Positions 25,509 through 35,467 are shown, counted from the stretch's first letter. The stretch: DNA of 64,000 nucleotides from Sphingomonas koreensis (GCA_006438735.1 RCZF01000003.1:356596-420595), one strand, 5' to 3'. The notes: generated by a model not told the origin, from the letters alone. A program made the numbers and translations.

Positions 25509-26654
25509 ATGATCGCCCGCCGACGCTTCCTGTCCGCCGCGGCATTCGGGGGCAGCGCATTGTTTCTTGCTCCCGGGCTCGCGCTGGCCACCGTGCCGAC
25601 CGAACGCCGCTTCGTCTTCATTATCCAGCGCGGTGCAGCGGATGGACTGGATGTCTTGCGACCGACCGGAGATCCGGCGTTCGCTGCTCTGCGAGAAGGC
25701 TTAATCGGCGATGCCGTGGGGACAAAACTCGATGCGATGTTCACGCTGCACCCGTCGCTGGTCGAGGTCGGCCGGATGTACGGACAAGGCCAGGCGCTGT
25801 TCGTCCACGCTGTCGCCTCGCCGTACCGCGATCGTTCGCACTTCGACGGGCAGAACGTGCTCGAGACCGGCGGCGCGCAGCCCTATGCCGTGCGCGACGG
25901 CTGGCTCAACCGACTCGTTGCTATGCTTCCGCGGCCGAGCGACGAAGCGATCGCCATCGCTGCAACGGTGCCGGCGGCCATGCGTGGGTCGGTCCAGGTT
26001 GCCTCCTTCGCACCCTCCGCGCTGCCGAATGCGGATGACGACCTGATGACCCGCGTAACTGCGCTGTACGATGCCGATCCGCAGCTTCACCCGATATGGC
26101 AGGCCGCACTGGCTACGAGCAGCCTTGCTGCCAATACGGCCGCCGGCAAGGACGCCGCCAGCCTCGGGCGACTGACCGCCGGCTTCCTAACCAAGCCCGA
26201 TGGCCCGCGCATTGCCATGCTCGAGACGCTCGGCTGGGACACGCATAGTGCCCAGAAAGGCCGCCTCGCCAACCAGCTCAAGAACCTCGATGCAATGCTG
26301 GTGGCGCTGCGCGACGGGCTGGGGTCGGATTGGGCGTCGACGACCGTGCTCATCGCAACCGAGTTCGGGCGGACGGCGGCTGTAAACGGCACCGGCGGGA
26401 CCGATCATGGCACAGGCTCGGTCGCGATGCTGGTGGGCGGCGCTGTGAAGGGCGGGCGCGTGATCTCGGACTGGCCGGGACTGGCGCCAGCAAAGCTTTA
26501 CCAGGCACGTGACCTACGTCCGACCAGCGCGCTCGACGCGCTTATCGCTGGTACCGCCGCTGAAAGCCTTGCGCTTGATCCGGAGCGCGTGGCGCGCGGA
26601 CTGTTTGCACAAGCGACCAGCAGCCAGCCAATGGTCGGCCTCATTAAGGCGTAG
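25509..26654 (+). CDS. DUF1501 family protein, Tat-type signal
   Basis: 381 residues. N-terminal twin-arginine-like signal (MIARRRFLSAAAFGGSALFL). The body shows the alkaline-phosphatase-superfamily-like DUF1501 pattern: FIIQRGAADGLDVLRPTGDP, SPYRDRSHFDGQNVLETGG, MLETLGWDTHSAQKGRLANQ, LIATEFGRTAAVNGTGGTDH and GTGSVAMLVGGAVKGGRV. Partner of the DUF1800 gene upstream; probably exported. Confidence 0.88.
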   Translation: MIARRRFLSAAAFGGSALFLAPGLALATVPTERRFVFIIQRGAADGLDVLRPTGDPAFAALREGLIGDAVGTKLDAMFTLHPSLVEVGRMYGQGQALFVHAVASPYRDRSHFDGQNVLETGGAQPYAVRDGWLNRLVAMLPRPSDEAIAIAATVPAAMRGSVQVASFAPSALPNADDDLMTRVTALYDADPQLHPIWQAALATSSLAANTAAGKDAASLGRLTAGFLTKPDGPRIAMLETLGWDTHSAQKGRLANQLKNLDAMLVALRDGLGSDWASTTVLIATEFGRTAAVNGTGGTDHGTGSVAMLVGGAVKGGRVISDWPGLAPAKLYQARDLRPTSALDALIAGTAAESLALDPERVARGLFAQATSSQPMVGLIKA

Positions 26655-27028
26655 CCAAGGAAATTGACATGGCGAGCGCCGCGCTTGCGCAACGCTGGAA
26701 TCCCGAGATCCATACCGATGACATGCGCGCGCAAACGGCGCACGTCGGCCGCCTCCAGCACCCGGGCTGGCTGAGGCATAATCGGTCTCCGATTTCGGGA
26801 TTGCAGCGCGCTTTGCGGCTGCATCGTTATGATAACAGCAGCTTAGCAATCACAAGGTGAGGCTGTTACCGCCTTGCTGGCGGCCGCCCGCGCTAGCTTT
26901 TTCGGGCGAGTTCCAGCTATATACGCCAACTCGATATTTCCTCCGCCAACCGCTCGACCACATTGCCTAATGTTCTTGTTTTATTCTATCGTGGCTTCGT
27001 TCGGCGATGCGAGAAGGGAACTTGGCTG
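26655..27028. other. 374 bp with no firm gene
   Basis: A rightward frame (26669-26860, 63 residues) has AAGGAA before its ATG but its composition is not protein-like and nothing is recognised in it. Otherwise only the region upstream of the small gene at 27029. Confidence 0.35.
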
Positions 27029-27184
27029 ATGGAACACAATCTGCGGCTCCGAGCACCGGCGCATGTCATCTATGAGGAATGCTACGTCAGGGGCGAGCAG
27101 GTACCAATTGGGTTTGATGAGGCGGAACACTATGGGACCGCTCGTTACCGCCAAGCTATCGGGGCTGCGCAGCGTGCGCGCTGA
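27029..27184 (+). CDS. 51-residue unknown protein
   Basis: From ATG 27029: MEHNLRLRAPAHVIYEECYV, then RGEQVPIGFDEAEHYGTARY and a basic tail. The sequence is protein-like with balanced charge, no signal peptide or membrane segment. No family recognised. Codirectional with the next frame, 44 bp away. Confidence 0.4.
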   Translation: MEHNLRLRAPAHVIYEECYVRGEQVPIGFDEAEHYGTARYRQAIGAAQRAR

Positions 27185-27228
27185 ATCTTTTCGCAACAGC
27201 CCCAGCCGCCGCTGCTACTCGATCTGCG

Positions 27229-27531
27229 ATGACGCGCCGTGGGGTCGAAGGCCATGCAGTCCGCGCCTTGCGACGCTGGTCCCCAAATCACCCCGTTGCT
27301 CACGCCATCGCAACGGGAAAGAACTGGTTCCAGCCGTGGCTTGCTCAATTTGCGACGCCGTTAGTCCGGCTTGCGAAGACGACCGGTATCCCCGTCGCCC
27401 GCTTGATCGCGATCAATCTGGGTGACGTGGTTTCGCGCGCCGAGATCGACGCGTTGGCACGTGCTGGAGCGTTAGCGGCAGCGACCCGATCAGTTCGATG
27501 GGGGATACGTCACCGATCGTCGACTAGTTGA
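27229..27531 (+). CDS. unknown protein with a probable frameshift near its end
   Basis: 100 residues as read. The core HPVAHAIATGKNWFQPWLAQ, TGIPVARLIAINLGDVVSRA and EIDALARA is convincing protein. After that point (about 27460-27466) the frame becomes GALAAATRSVRWG, whereas the alternative frame gives WSVSGSDPISSMGDTSPIVD and stops at TAG 27527. This looks like a one-base indel close to the natural end, adding unrelated residues. Function unknown. Confidence 0.45.
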   Translation: MTRRGVEGHAVRALRRWSPNHPVAHAIATGKNWFQPWLAQFATPLVRLAKTTGIPVARLIAINLGDVVSRAEIDALARAGALAAATRSVRWGIRHRSSTS

Positions 27532-27543
27532 CTGCCGTGTTAA

Positions 27544-28719
<1,176 letters not shown>

Positions 28720-29044
28720 GAAAAATTACGCTCGGATGCGCCGGGATGCCTCGTGAGACCTTTAGATGTATGAACGTCCGGTGCTGGGCCGCTCTCTGCC
28801 TGTCGGGTTTGGAGTGCCGGATTCGACATAGCGGTCATTCGCCTGGAGCACTGCTGGGGCGATGATATCGACCAATCCGAAATGTCCGCGAGCCGCTAAG
28901 TGAACTTGGGACTGCTCCGAGACCAACTGTTCGCGAGCTATTGAGGCGCCGGCCGATGGAGCGGCCAAACTCGGCAGCTCCTTGCCACGATATCGACGCC
29001 GGAAAGGCGGACGTCTCGCGAACGGGGCTAGGGTTACGCGAGCG
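28720..29044. other. 325 bp without a gene; holds a dispersed repeat copy
   Basis: Between convergent genes. It contains a copy of the CTGCCTGTCGG ... AGCGGTCAT repeat (28795-28842) that recurs near the right edge of the window. Nothing else seen. Confidence 0.45.
28795..28842 (+). repeat. dispersed repeat, second subtype, copy 1
   Basis: TCTGCCTGTCGG then TTTGGAG and AGCGGTCAT, matching 63813-63860 at roughly 40 of 47 positions by eye. Intergenic in both places. Confidence 0.45.
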
Positions 29045-30127
29045 TTATTCTCTTATTGGGCGCCGATGGTTGATCCGCTTAGCAGCTGCTCCGTCTCCCA
29101 GGAGATCGCCTCGAACGACCTGCCCATAATAATCGCCCTTGCCATGAAATTGCGTTCGCGCCTCGGCCAGCTCGCCCGTCTGGCGGGGATCGCGCGGGCG
29201 ATCATGGCTATCGACAAAGGCGGCGACGTCCCAGGCTTGCTGCGGCGTCAGTGTATAGCCTTGGCCGTAAGGCATGTTGGCTTCGATAAAGCCTGCCGCC
29301 GATGCCACGTTCGTCATTCCGGCTCCCCAATTGTACGAATGCTCGCCCCAGAGTGGTGGATAGGCATAACTGCCATCGGCGTTGGTCTGGCCTTGCCCGC
29401 TGGCGCCGTGGCAAGCCGCGCAGTGACTGGCGAAAACCTGCGCGCCGCGCACCGGATCGTAACCGAGCGGCGTCGTGGCGAGCTTGATATAGCCTGCGCC
29501 CTGCAGCGATTTCCCGGTTGGCGCGCCGGTCGCCAGCCACGCGAAATACATTTCCAGATCGCGGTAAACGTCGTCGCCGCGCGGCGGCGGCCCGCCCGAG
29601 GGCGAGGCGGGCGCATTCATCGAATAATTGAAACAATCGCGGATGCGGTCTTCCATGGTGTTGATCCGGTGGTTTTTGGCGCGATAGGCGGGATACCGAC
29701 CCCACGCCGCCCACATCGGCGCTGCGTTCGCGCGCCGTCCCGCATCAAGGTGGCAGTTGGCGCAACCGAGGCCATTGCCGACATATTTTCCGGCATTGAC
29801 GCGGGTCGCCGTGAAGATTTGCGCACCGCGCCTGATCGCATCGCCGCCCGGTCCCGCAGGGATGGCCGACTCGGAGGGAGGCGAAAACGCCTCGCTGGTC
29901 ATCACGGTCACCGGCGGCGCTTGCTCCCGAGGGTAATCAACGCCCGCGCGGAAGGCGAGCGCGCCGATCGCCATTGCCGCGATCGCAGCGCCAAGCCCCA
30001 GGAGCAACAGCCGCGGACGGCTGACCGTCAGCGCCCGATCAGAGGGGCCGATGCCGCCCGGCACGCCGGTCGACGGCCCGCGCTCTTGATCCTGACCGTC
30101 ATCATTCGGGGATATTGACGAAGGCAT
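29045..30127 (-). CDS. membrane-anchored diheme cytochrome c, thiosulfate-dehydrogenase-like
   Basis: 360 residues. A transmembrane anchor at about residues 38-60 (LLLLGLGAAIAAMAIGALAF) puts the rest in the periplasm. Two heme-attachment motifs are present: CANCH in YVGNGLGCANCHLDAGRRAN and CAACH in VFASHCAACHGASGQGQ. The surroundings (MWAAWGRYPAYRAKNHRINT, then MEDRIRDCFNYSMN, YVRDLEMYFAWLATGAP-like, GYDPVRGAQVFASHCAACHG) follow the TsdA-type plan. TsdA oxidises thiosulfate to tetrathionate or runs in reverse. It overlaps the DsrE-like gene by 26 bp, which supports a sulfur role but does not prove it. Confidence 0.75.
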   Translation of the reverse strand: MPSSISPNDDGQDQERGPSTGVPGGIGPSDRALTVSRPRLLLLGLGAAIAAMAIGALAFRAGVDYPREQAPPVTVMTSEAFSPPSESAIPAGPGGDAIRRGAQIFTATRVNAGKYVGNGLGCANCHLDAGRRANAAPMWAAWGRYPAYRAKNHRINTMEDRIRDCFNYSMNAPASPSGGPPPRGDDVYRDLEMYFAWLATGAPTGKSLQGAGYIKLATTPLGYDPVRGAQVFASHCAACHGASGQGQTNADGSYAYPPLWGEHSYNWGAGMTNVASAAGFIEANMPYGQGYTLTPQQAWDVAAFVDSHDRPRDPRQTGELAEARTQFHGKGDYYGQVVRGDLLGDGAAAKRINHRRPIRE

Positions 30128-30815
30128 AGCCGTGCTCCTGCGCGCGATCGACCGCGACGATCCCGGCCGGCACGATCACCGCGCCTGGGATCAGGTTTGC
30201 CTTGAAGTCATCCTCAATCGACTTGGCGGACGCGCCGCTCATCTTGGCCATCATCGCAGCCATCCCCTGCGTCGCGACACCGCAAACGGCGAAGCGCGCG
30301 CCTTTGGCCGCCAGCGACGCCAGTGTCACCGGGGCGTCGGCGTCGCTCTTTTTTGTCGGCGGCGTCTTGGCGGGGGCGGCGGCCGAGGTCAGGAGCGGGT
30401 TGCCCTTCGCCGCCCGGATCGCATGCTCGCCTTCGAGCTTGAGCTTGTCGGCAAAGTCGGCGCCGTACTTGGCCCAGACGGCATCTTTGAACCCGAAGGG
30501 CGTCGACATATGTCGAAACACGATTATCACGCCCAGCGCTTGCGGATCGAGGCCGTAACCGGATTTGTTCGCGGCGTAATAAGTGTCGGCATAGAAGAGC
30601 GCGGACTCGGCCGCGCTCGCCGCCGTCGTGTCGAACATCAGGCGATGCCGCGTGCCGGGCTTGTCCATCCACGCATCTTGGGCCTCTGGAAAGGGCTGCC
30701 AGCGCGGTTGCGCATCCATGGCCTGCGCCCGCGCGGGCCTGCTGAGTGCTCCCGCCCCCGCCAGCAGCGCGCCGCCGCCAATGATCGCACGCCGATCAGC
30801 CAGCCGATCCGTCAT
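30102..30815 (-). CDS. DsrE-like exported protein
   Basis: 237 residues with a twin-arginine-type N-terminus (LADRRAIIGGGALLAGAGAL). The body shows the pattern of DsrE/DsrF-like proteins: LGVIIVFRHMSTPFGFKDAV early, and near the end ARFAVCGVATQGMAAMMAKM then LIPGAVIVPAGIVAVDRAQE with GYAFVNIPE. The single Cys (AVCG) is at the position of the DsrE-like active Cys. It lies upstream of, and overlaps, the diheme cytochrome gene, forming a two-gene unit. Confidence 0.65.
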   Translation of the reverse strand: MTDRLADRRAIIGGGALLAGAGALSRPARAQAMDAQPRWQPFPEAQDAWMDKPGTRHRLMFDTTAASAAESALFYADTYYAANKSGYGLDPQALGVIIVFRHMSTPFGFKDAVWAKYGADFADKLKLEGEHAIRAAKGNPLLTSAAAPAKTPPTKKSDADAPVTLASLAAKGARFAVCGVATQGMAAMMAKMSGASAKSIEDDFKANLIPGAVIVPAGIVAVDRAQEHGYAFVNIPE

Positions 30816-30917
30816 CCGCTTATCCCCCGTTCGACGCCGCCGGTCGGGTTTAGCCGCGGCCGATTCAGGCTCGCTTGAAAAGCGACGAGATGCAACCGTT
30901 GGTGCGTCGATTTTCCA

Positions 30918-31031
30918 TCACGAAAGCCATAGCCGGAGAGACCCGGCAACCGCGCCCAGCGCCAGCACGCTCCCCAGCCAGATCGCCGCCATCCAGCCGA
31001 GCCGTTTCCACAGGGGGGGCGGCGTTTCCAT
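30918..31031 (-). CDS. DUF2474 small membrane protein of cytochrome bd oxidase
   Basis: 37 residues: METPPPLWKRLGWMAAIWLG then SVLALGAVAGSLRLWLS. One transmembrane helix after a W-K-R-L-G-W motif is the signature of DUF2474, a small protein encoded directly after cydB. Its ATG shares one base with the cydB stop (TGATG). With cydA and most of cydB gone, it is left without its partners and probably without its promoter. Confidence 0.75.
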   Translation of the reverse strand: METPPPLWKRLGWMAAIWLGSVLALGAVAGSLRLWLS

Positions 31032-31130
31032 CAATGGTAGCCATGGCTGCCGACCTTGCCGCGGAACACCCAATAGGCCCAGCCGGTATAAGCCAGGATC
31101 ATCGGTAGGATGATGACGACGCCGACTAGG
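31031..31130 (-). pseudogene. cydB: 3' end of cydB (cytochrome bd oxidase subunit II), cut by an IS
   Basis: Reading leftward: VGVVIILPMILAYTGWAYWV then FRGKVGSHGYH and stop. The segment P-x-I-L-x-Y-T-x-W-x-Y-W-V-F-R-G-K-V at the C-terminus is highly characteristic of CydB. Only about 33 codons remain; the reading frame runs into the IS5-family terminal repeat at 31129. The DNA on the far side of the IS does not continue cydB, so the insertion was accompanied by loss or rearrangement of the rest of the operon. Confidence 0.8.
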
Positions 31131-31976
31131 CATCGTGGACAAAGCTTGACGTGAGACTCGGAGGTTGATTCAAGGCTGTCTTTTGGAGGCGGCGTTGGGC
31201 GAGCGGATCGGGGTATCGGAAGAAGAGTGGGCGCTGATTGGTCCTCTGCTGCCGCCCGAAAATGGTCGCGGCTGTCGGCCTGCCGGGTACAACCGCCCGT
31301 ATTTCGAGGGCATGATGTGGATGGCGCGGACGGGCGCGCAGTGGCGGCATCTTCCTGACGAATGTGGCAAGTGGACCAGCGTGTTCCGGCGCTACCGGCG
31401 CTGGGTCGAGACCGGCGTGTTCGACGCCATGCTAAAGACGTTGGCCGAGATGGTGGAGCGCGATACCAGCGCCGACATGATCGACAGCACGGTGGTCCGG
31501 GCGCACCATTGCGCCGTCGGGCTAAAAAAGGGGATCAAGAGACCCAGGGGCTTGGCCGGTCGCGCGGCGGCTTCACCACCAAGCTCCACGCCCGCTGCGA
31601 TGGCCAAGGTCGCCCGCTCGGCTTCGTTCTGACGCCGGGCCAGACACACGACGGGCAAGGCTTTGGTCCGTTGTTCCGGATGCTCGGCGACCGCATCGAG
31701 GCGCTGCTCGCCGACAAGGGCTATGACGCCGATGCGATCCGCGCAGAACTCGCCGCCGCCGGCGTCGAGGCGGTTATCCCCGCCAAAAGCAATCGCCGAA
31801 TACCGATCCCGCATGACCGCGAGAAATACCGCTGGCGCAATCTTGTCGAGCGCCTGTTCAGCAAACTCAAGAACTGGCGGCGCGTCGCCACCCGCTACGA
31901 CAAAACCAGAGAATCCTACCTCGGCTTCGTCGCACTCGCCTCAATCAAACTGTGGATACCTTTTGTCCACAATGCC
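31129..31976 (+). mobile_element. IS5-family (IS427-like) insertion sequence, 848 bp
   Basis: Terminal inverted repeats GGCATCGTGGACAAA (31129-31143) and TTTGTCCACAATGCC (31962-31976) agree at 14 of 15 positions. Each end is flanked by TA (31127-31128 and 31977-31978), in fact CTAG at both sides, consistent with the short target duplication of this group. The element carries one transposase split into two frames. It separates the cydB stump from the TonB receptor locus. Confidence 0.85.
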
Positions 31977-31979
31977 TAG
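31165..31979 (+). CDS. IS5-family DDE transposase made by programmed -1 frameshift
   Basis: The first frame (31165-31632) begins EAALGERIGVSEEEWALIGP and contains YFEGMMWMARTGAQWRHLPD and DMIDSTVVRAHH (first catalytic Asp). The second frame ends at 31979 and contains KGDQETQGLGRSRGGFTTKL, LADKGYDADAIR (second Asp) and RNLVERLFSKLKNWRRVATR (catalytic Glu). The slippery heptamer A-AAA-AAG is at 31524-31530, exactly where the frames must join, so a -1 slip gives a full ~271-residue enzyme. Both frames look intact, so the element may be active. Confidence 0.85.
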
Positions 31980-32154
31980 ATTGGATCAGGCTGGAGCAGG
32001 CTATATTAAATCCCAATGTTCCTGAACTAACGCGGCGCCGCGCTGCGCCAACATTGGGAAATCTCAATCGAGTTGAAACATAAACGTCATCGTTTGGTCA
32101 CGGGGGAGTCTTTTGCCCTGCTTAGCGCCTCGTTCAACTCGAACGGGGGCCGAC

Positions 32155-34437
32155 ATGACCGACTCGCTTTTCTCGCACCGCACGCTCGCGCTGGCCGCCG
32201 CCAGCTTTGTCGCCATCGGTATGACCAGCGCGCCGGCCCGGGCCAGCGACGGGTCTGTCACCGACCCGCAAGTCCAGCACGCCCCTGACAACGGCATCGC
32301 GGAGGGATCGGATATCGTCGTCACCGGCACCAAGGCGAACAAGATCGCTCCGGTCACGTCTTCGCTCGAGACAACCCAGCCGCAATCGATCATCTCGCGC
32401 TCGTTCATCGAGGATTCGCTGCCTGCTACGTCGACCTTCAGCGACATCGCGCTGATCGCGCCGAGCGTCTCGATCAAAGGCAACGGCAACGGCGTGGGCC
32501 TCAGCGAATCGAAGACTCAGATCCGCGGCTTTCAGGACGGCGAGTTCAACATCACCTATGACGGTGTTCCGTTCGGCGACACCAACGATCCGTCGCACCA
32601 TTCGAACACATTCTTCCCTTCGAACACCGTCGAGACGCTGGTCGTCGATCGCGGCCCCGGCAACGCCAGCGAGCTTGGCCAGGCGACCTTCGGCGGTAAC
32701 ATCAACATGTTCTCGCGTGAGACGCGCGCCGATCCGAGCGCGGAGTACAAGGCGTCCTATGGCAGCTTCAACACCTGGCTGCTGCGCGGCGTGTTGCAGA
32801 GCGGCGCGATCAAGTCTCTGGGCGACAGCGAGTTCGTGCTCAGCGGACAGGCGGCATCGACCGACGGCCGGCTTAGCTATGAGAAATACAAGGCATGGAA
32901 CGTCTTCGCCAAGGCGGTGGTGCCGATCGGCCCCGATGTGCGGCTAACGCTGCTAGGGACCTACAACGCCAACAGCTTCCACCAGCCCGACAATGACGGC
33001 GAGACGCTGGCGCAGGTGGCCAAGTTCGGCAAGAACTTCAGCCTCAACAACGATCCGACCACGCAGAATTATCGCGGTTATAATTACACGACGAAGACGA
33101 CCGATTTCGAGATCGTCAAGCTGGACGCCAATCTGTCCGCCCACGCGACGTTCGAGAACACCGCTTACACCTACAGCTATGACAACGAAACGCTGAGCGG
33201 CGCCGATACCACGCTGTACGGCACCGTAAGCGACGCTGACCTCGCGGCGAGCAACGTCGTATCGCTCACGCCCAGCTACAAGCCGGGTGGACCGACCAGC
33301 TACGGCGTGCCGGGCTATACCAAGACCAACAAGTATCGCGTCGCGGGCGACATCGTGAAGACGCATTTCGATTTCGGTTTCGGCACGCTTACCGCCGGCG
33401 CCTGGCTCGAATATGCCGATACCTATCGCCAGCAGCGCGACGTCAACCTACTCACCGGCCAACCCAATTATATCGAGAAGGCGGTCAAGGACCCGATCAC
33501 CGGCGCGACGCTCCCGACGCCGGCCAATATCCGCTTCGATCAGAATTCGAACACCAACCAGGCCGAGGAGTTCGTCGAGTTCGAATTGCGGCCGTTCCGC
33601 GGGCTCAAGATCACGCCCGGCTACAAGCACCTCGATTTCACCCGCCGGATCGATGCCGCCTACAACCAGACGACGCGCATCCCGCAGCGCGTGACGAGCA
33701 GCTATTCGGCCGACCTGCCGTTCCTCACCGCCAATTATGCTGTCGACGATCGCCTGTCGGTTTACGGCCAATTCGCCAAGGGCTTCCTCGCGCCGCCGCT
33801 CAAGGCGCTTTACGTACTCAATCCCAGCCTGTCGAACCTGGCGCCCGAAAAATCGACCAACTATCAGGGTGGCTTCGTTTATCACGGCCGGCACCTCAGC
33901 CTCGATGCCGATTATTATCACATCGACTTTTCGAACAAGTTCACTTCGGTCACCTCGCCGGTGCCGGGTGAGGGCAAGATTTTCATCAACGAAGGTGCCC
34001 TCACCTACAAGGGGTTCGAAGGGCAGATCACCTACGCCTTCGACAACGGCCTCGCGCTGTTCGCCAATGGCTCCCAGAACTACGCCAAGACGCAAAACCC
34101 CGGCGAGCCGCACACCCAGGTGCCGACCGCCCCATTCTGGACGGCGGCTGGCGGCGTGCTGTTCAAGCACGGGCCGATCCGCTTCTCGCTGATCGACAAG
34201 CTGCAGGGGCCGCAATATGCCGATAATGGCGAACCGGCGGCGTATCGCATCCCCACTTACAACACCGCGATTCTCTCGGCGCGCTACGATCTCGGCATCG
34301 CCGAACTGGGGCTCCAGGTCAGCGACCTGTTCGACTCACGCGCGGTGACCGACATCGCGGCCAACGGGCCGCCGTTTGATCAGTATTTCTATCAGCCCGG
34401 CCGCGCCGTCACCGCCGACGTCACCATTCACCTGTGA
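32155..34437 (+). CDS. TonB-dependent outer-membrane receptor
   Basis: 760 residues from ATG 32155; signal peptide about 1-28 (LALAAASFVAIGMTSAPARA). A TonB-box-like segment SDIVVTGTKA is followed by the plug: QPQSIISRSFIEDSLPATST, SKTQIRGFQDGEFNITYDGV, VETLVVDRGPGNASELGQAT, FGGNINMFSRET. The remainder is a 22-strand-type barrel with AVTADVTIHL at the end. Only 16 bp separate it from a metallophosphoesterase gene, so the substrate is probably a phosphorylated compound or its product; inference from context. Confidence 0.9.
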   Translation: MTDSLFSHRTLALAAASFVAIGMTSAPARASDGSVTDPQVQHAPDNGIAEGSDIVVTGTKANKIAPVTSSLETTQPQSIISRSFIEDSLPATSTFSDIALIAPSVSIKGNGNGVGLSESKTQIRGFQDGEFNITYDGVPFGDTNDPSHHSNTFFPSNTVETLVVDRGPGNASELGQATFGGNINMFSRETRADPSAEYKASYGSFNTWLLRGVLQSGAIKSLGDSEFVLSGQAASTDGRLSYEKYKAWNVFAKAVVPIGPDVRLTLLGTYNANSFHQPDNDGETLAQVAKFGKNFSLNNDPTTQNYRGYNYTTKTTDFEIVKLDANLSAHATFENTAYTYSYDNETLSGADTTLYGTVSDADLAASNVVSLTPSYKPGGPTSYGVPGYTKTNKYRVAGDIVKTHFDFGFGTLTAGAWLEYADTYRQQRDVNLLTGQPNYIEKAVKDPITGATLPTPANIRFDQNSNTNQAEEFVEFELRPFRGLKITPGYKHLDFTRRIDAAYNQTTRIPQRVTSSYSADLPFLTANYAVDDRLSVYGQFAKGFLAPPLKALYVLNPSLSNLAPEKSTNYQGGFVYHGRHLSLDADYYHIDFSNKFTSVTSPVPGEGKIFINEGALTYKGFEGQITYAFDNGLALFANGSQNYAKTQNPGEPHTQVPTAPFWTAAGGVLFKHGPIRFSLIDKLQGPQYADNGEPAAYRIPTYNTAILSARYDLGIAELGLQVSDLFDSRAVTDIAANGPPFDQYFYQPGRAVTADVTIHL

Positions 34438-34453
34438 TGAGGGAGTAACGGCC

Positions 34454-35467
34454 GTGCCGATGCGTCATGTCAGCCGGCGCGGCGCGATGCAGTTTCTCAG
34501 CGGCGCCGGGCTGGCGGCAATAGCGCCGCTCGATCGGTTATGGGCGCGCGGCGCTGCCGGCGACACATTGAACTTCCTCGCGGTCGGGGATTGGGGGCGT
34601 GAGGGACGCAATCATCAGCGCGACGTTGCCGTGCAGATGGGCCGCGCCGCCGATCGGCTCGGGGCGCAATTCGTCGTCTCCGTGGGCGACAATTTCTACG
34701 ACGACGGCGTCGCCAGCATCGACGATCCTGCCTGGAGGAATTCGTTCGAGCAGGTTTATGACGCGCCGTCGCTGCAGGTGCCGTGGCAGGTCGCGCTGGG
34801 CAATCACGATTATCGCGGCAGCGTCCAGGCGCAGATCGATTATTCGGCGGTCAGCAAGCGGTGGCGGTTGCCGGCGCGCTGGTACGATTTCACCCAGACT
34901 GCGCCAGACGGCGCGACCGTCCATTTTTTCGTCATCGATACCTCGCCGATGATCAGGCATTACTACGATGACGGCGCGACGGTCGTGAAAGTCGGCGATC
35001 AGCGCGCCAACGTCCCCGTCCAACTGGCATGGCTCGATCGCGCGCTGGCCAGGTCGAGCGCCGACTGGAAAATCGTCATCGGCCACCATCCGGTCTACAC
35101 CGGCAAGGCGAGCGAGCAGCAGGTGGCCGTCGGCAATGTCTCGGATGAGCATCGCCAGGGCGGCAATCCGGAATTGATCGCCGCGCTCGATCCGATCCTG
35201 CAGCGCCACGACGTCGCCTTGTATCTCAACGGCCACGATCACGACCTTCAGCACGTTCACCACGGCGACACGCATTACATTTGCACCGGCGCGGGCTCGC
35301 TAACCGAAGACCGCTGCTTTGCCGAAGAGAGCGATTTCTGCTCGTTCGAATCGGGGTTCGTCGCCTGTCGAGTGGATCGCCAAAACCTGAGCGTTGCCTA
35401 CATCGATTATCGCGGCCGGCAGCTTGACGTAGTCGATCTCCAGCCATGGAATCGCTCAACCACCTGA
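34454..35467 (+). CDS. purple-acid-phosphatase-like metallophosphoesterase
   Basis: 337 residues from GTG 34454 (ATG 34460 is an alternative). Twin-arginine-like leader (VSRRGAMQFLSGAGLAAIAP). Catalytic motifs of the family: FLAVGDWGREG (D), VVSVGDNFYDDGV (D and Y), VALGNHDYRG (N, H), KIVIGHHPVYTGK (H) and LYLNGHDHDLQHV (H, H). The Tyr in DNFYDDG is the iron-charge-transfer Tyr position of tartrate-resistant purple acid phosphatases. It likely works in the periplasm with the TonB receptor upstream. Confidence 0.85.
   Translation: MPMRHVSRRGAMQFLSGAGLAAIAPLDRLWARGAAGDTLNFLAVGDWGREGRNHQRDVAVQMGRAADRLGAQFVVSVGDNFYDDGVASIDDPAWRNSFEQVYDAPSLQVPWQVALGNHDYRGSVQAQIDYSAVSKRWRLPARWYDFTQTAPDGATVHFFVIDTSPMIRHYYDDGATVVKVGDQRANVPVQLAWLDRALARSSADWKIVIGHHPVYTGKASEQQVAVGNVSDEHRQGGNPELIAALDPILQRHDVALYLNGHDHDLQHVHHGDTHYICTGAGSLTEDRCFAEESDFCSFESGFVACRVDRQNLSVAYIDYRGRQLDVVDLQPWNRSTT

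Noticed and set aside
26669..26860. 63-residue frame downstream of DUF1501
   Set aside because: A ribosome-like site is present but composition is poor and no homology is apparent.
28982..30118. Rightward 378-residue frame opposite the diheme cytochrome
   Set aside because: The leftward strand has two CxxCH motifs and a membrane anchor; the rightward frame is only a mirror.
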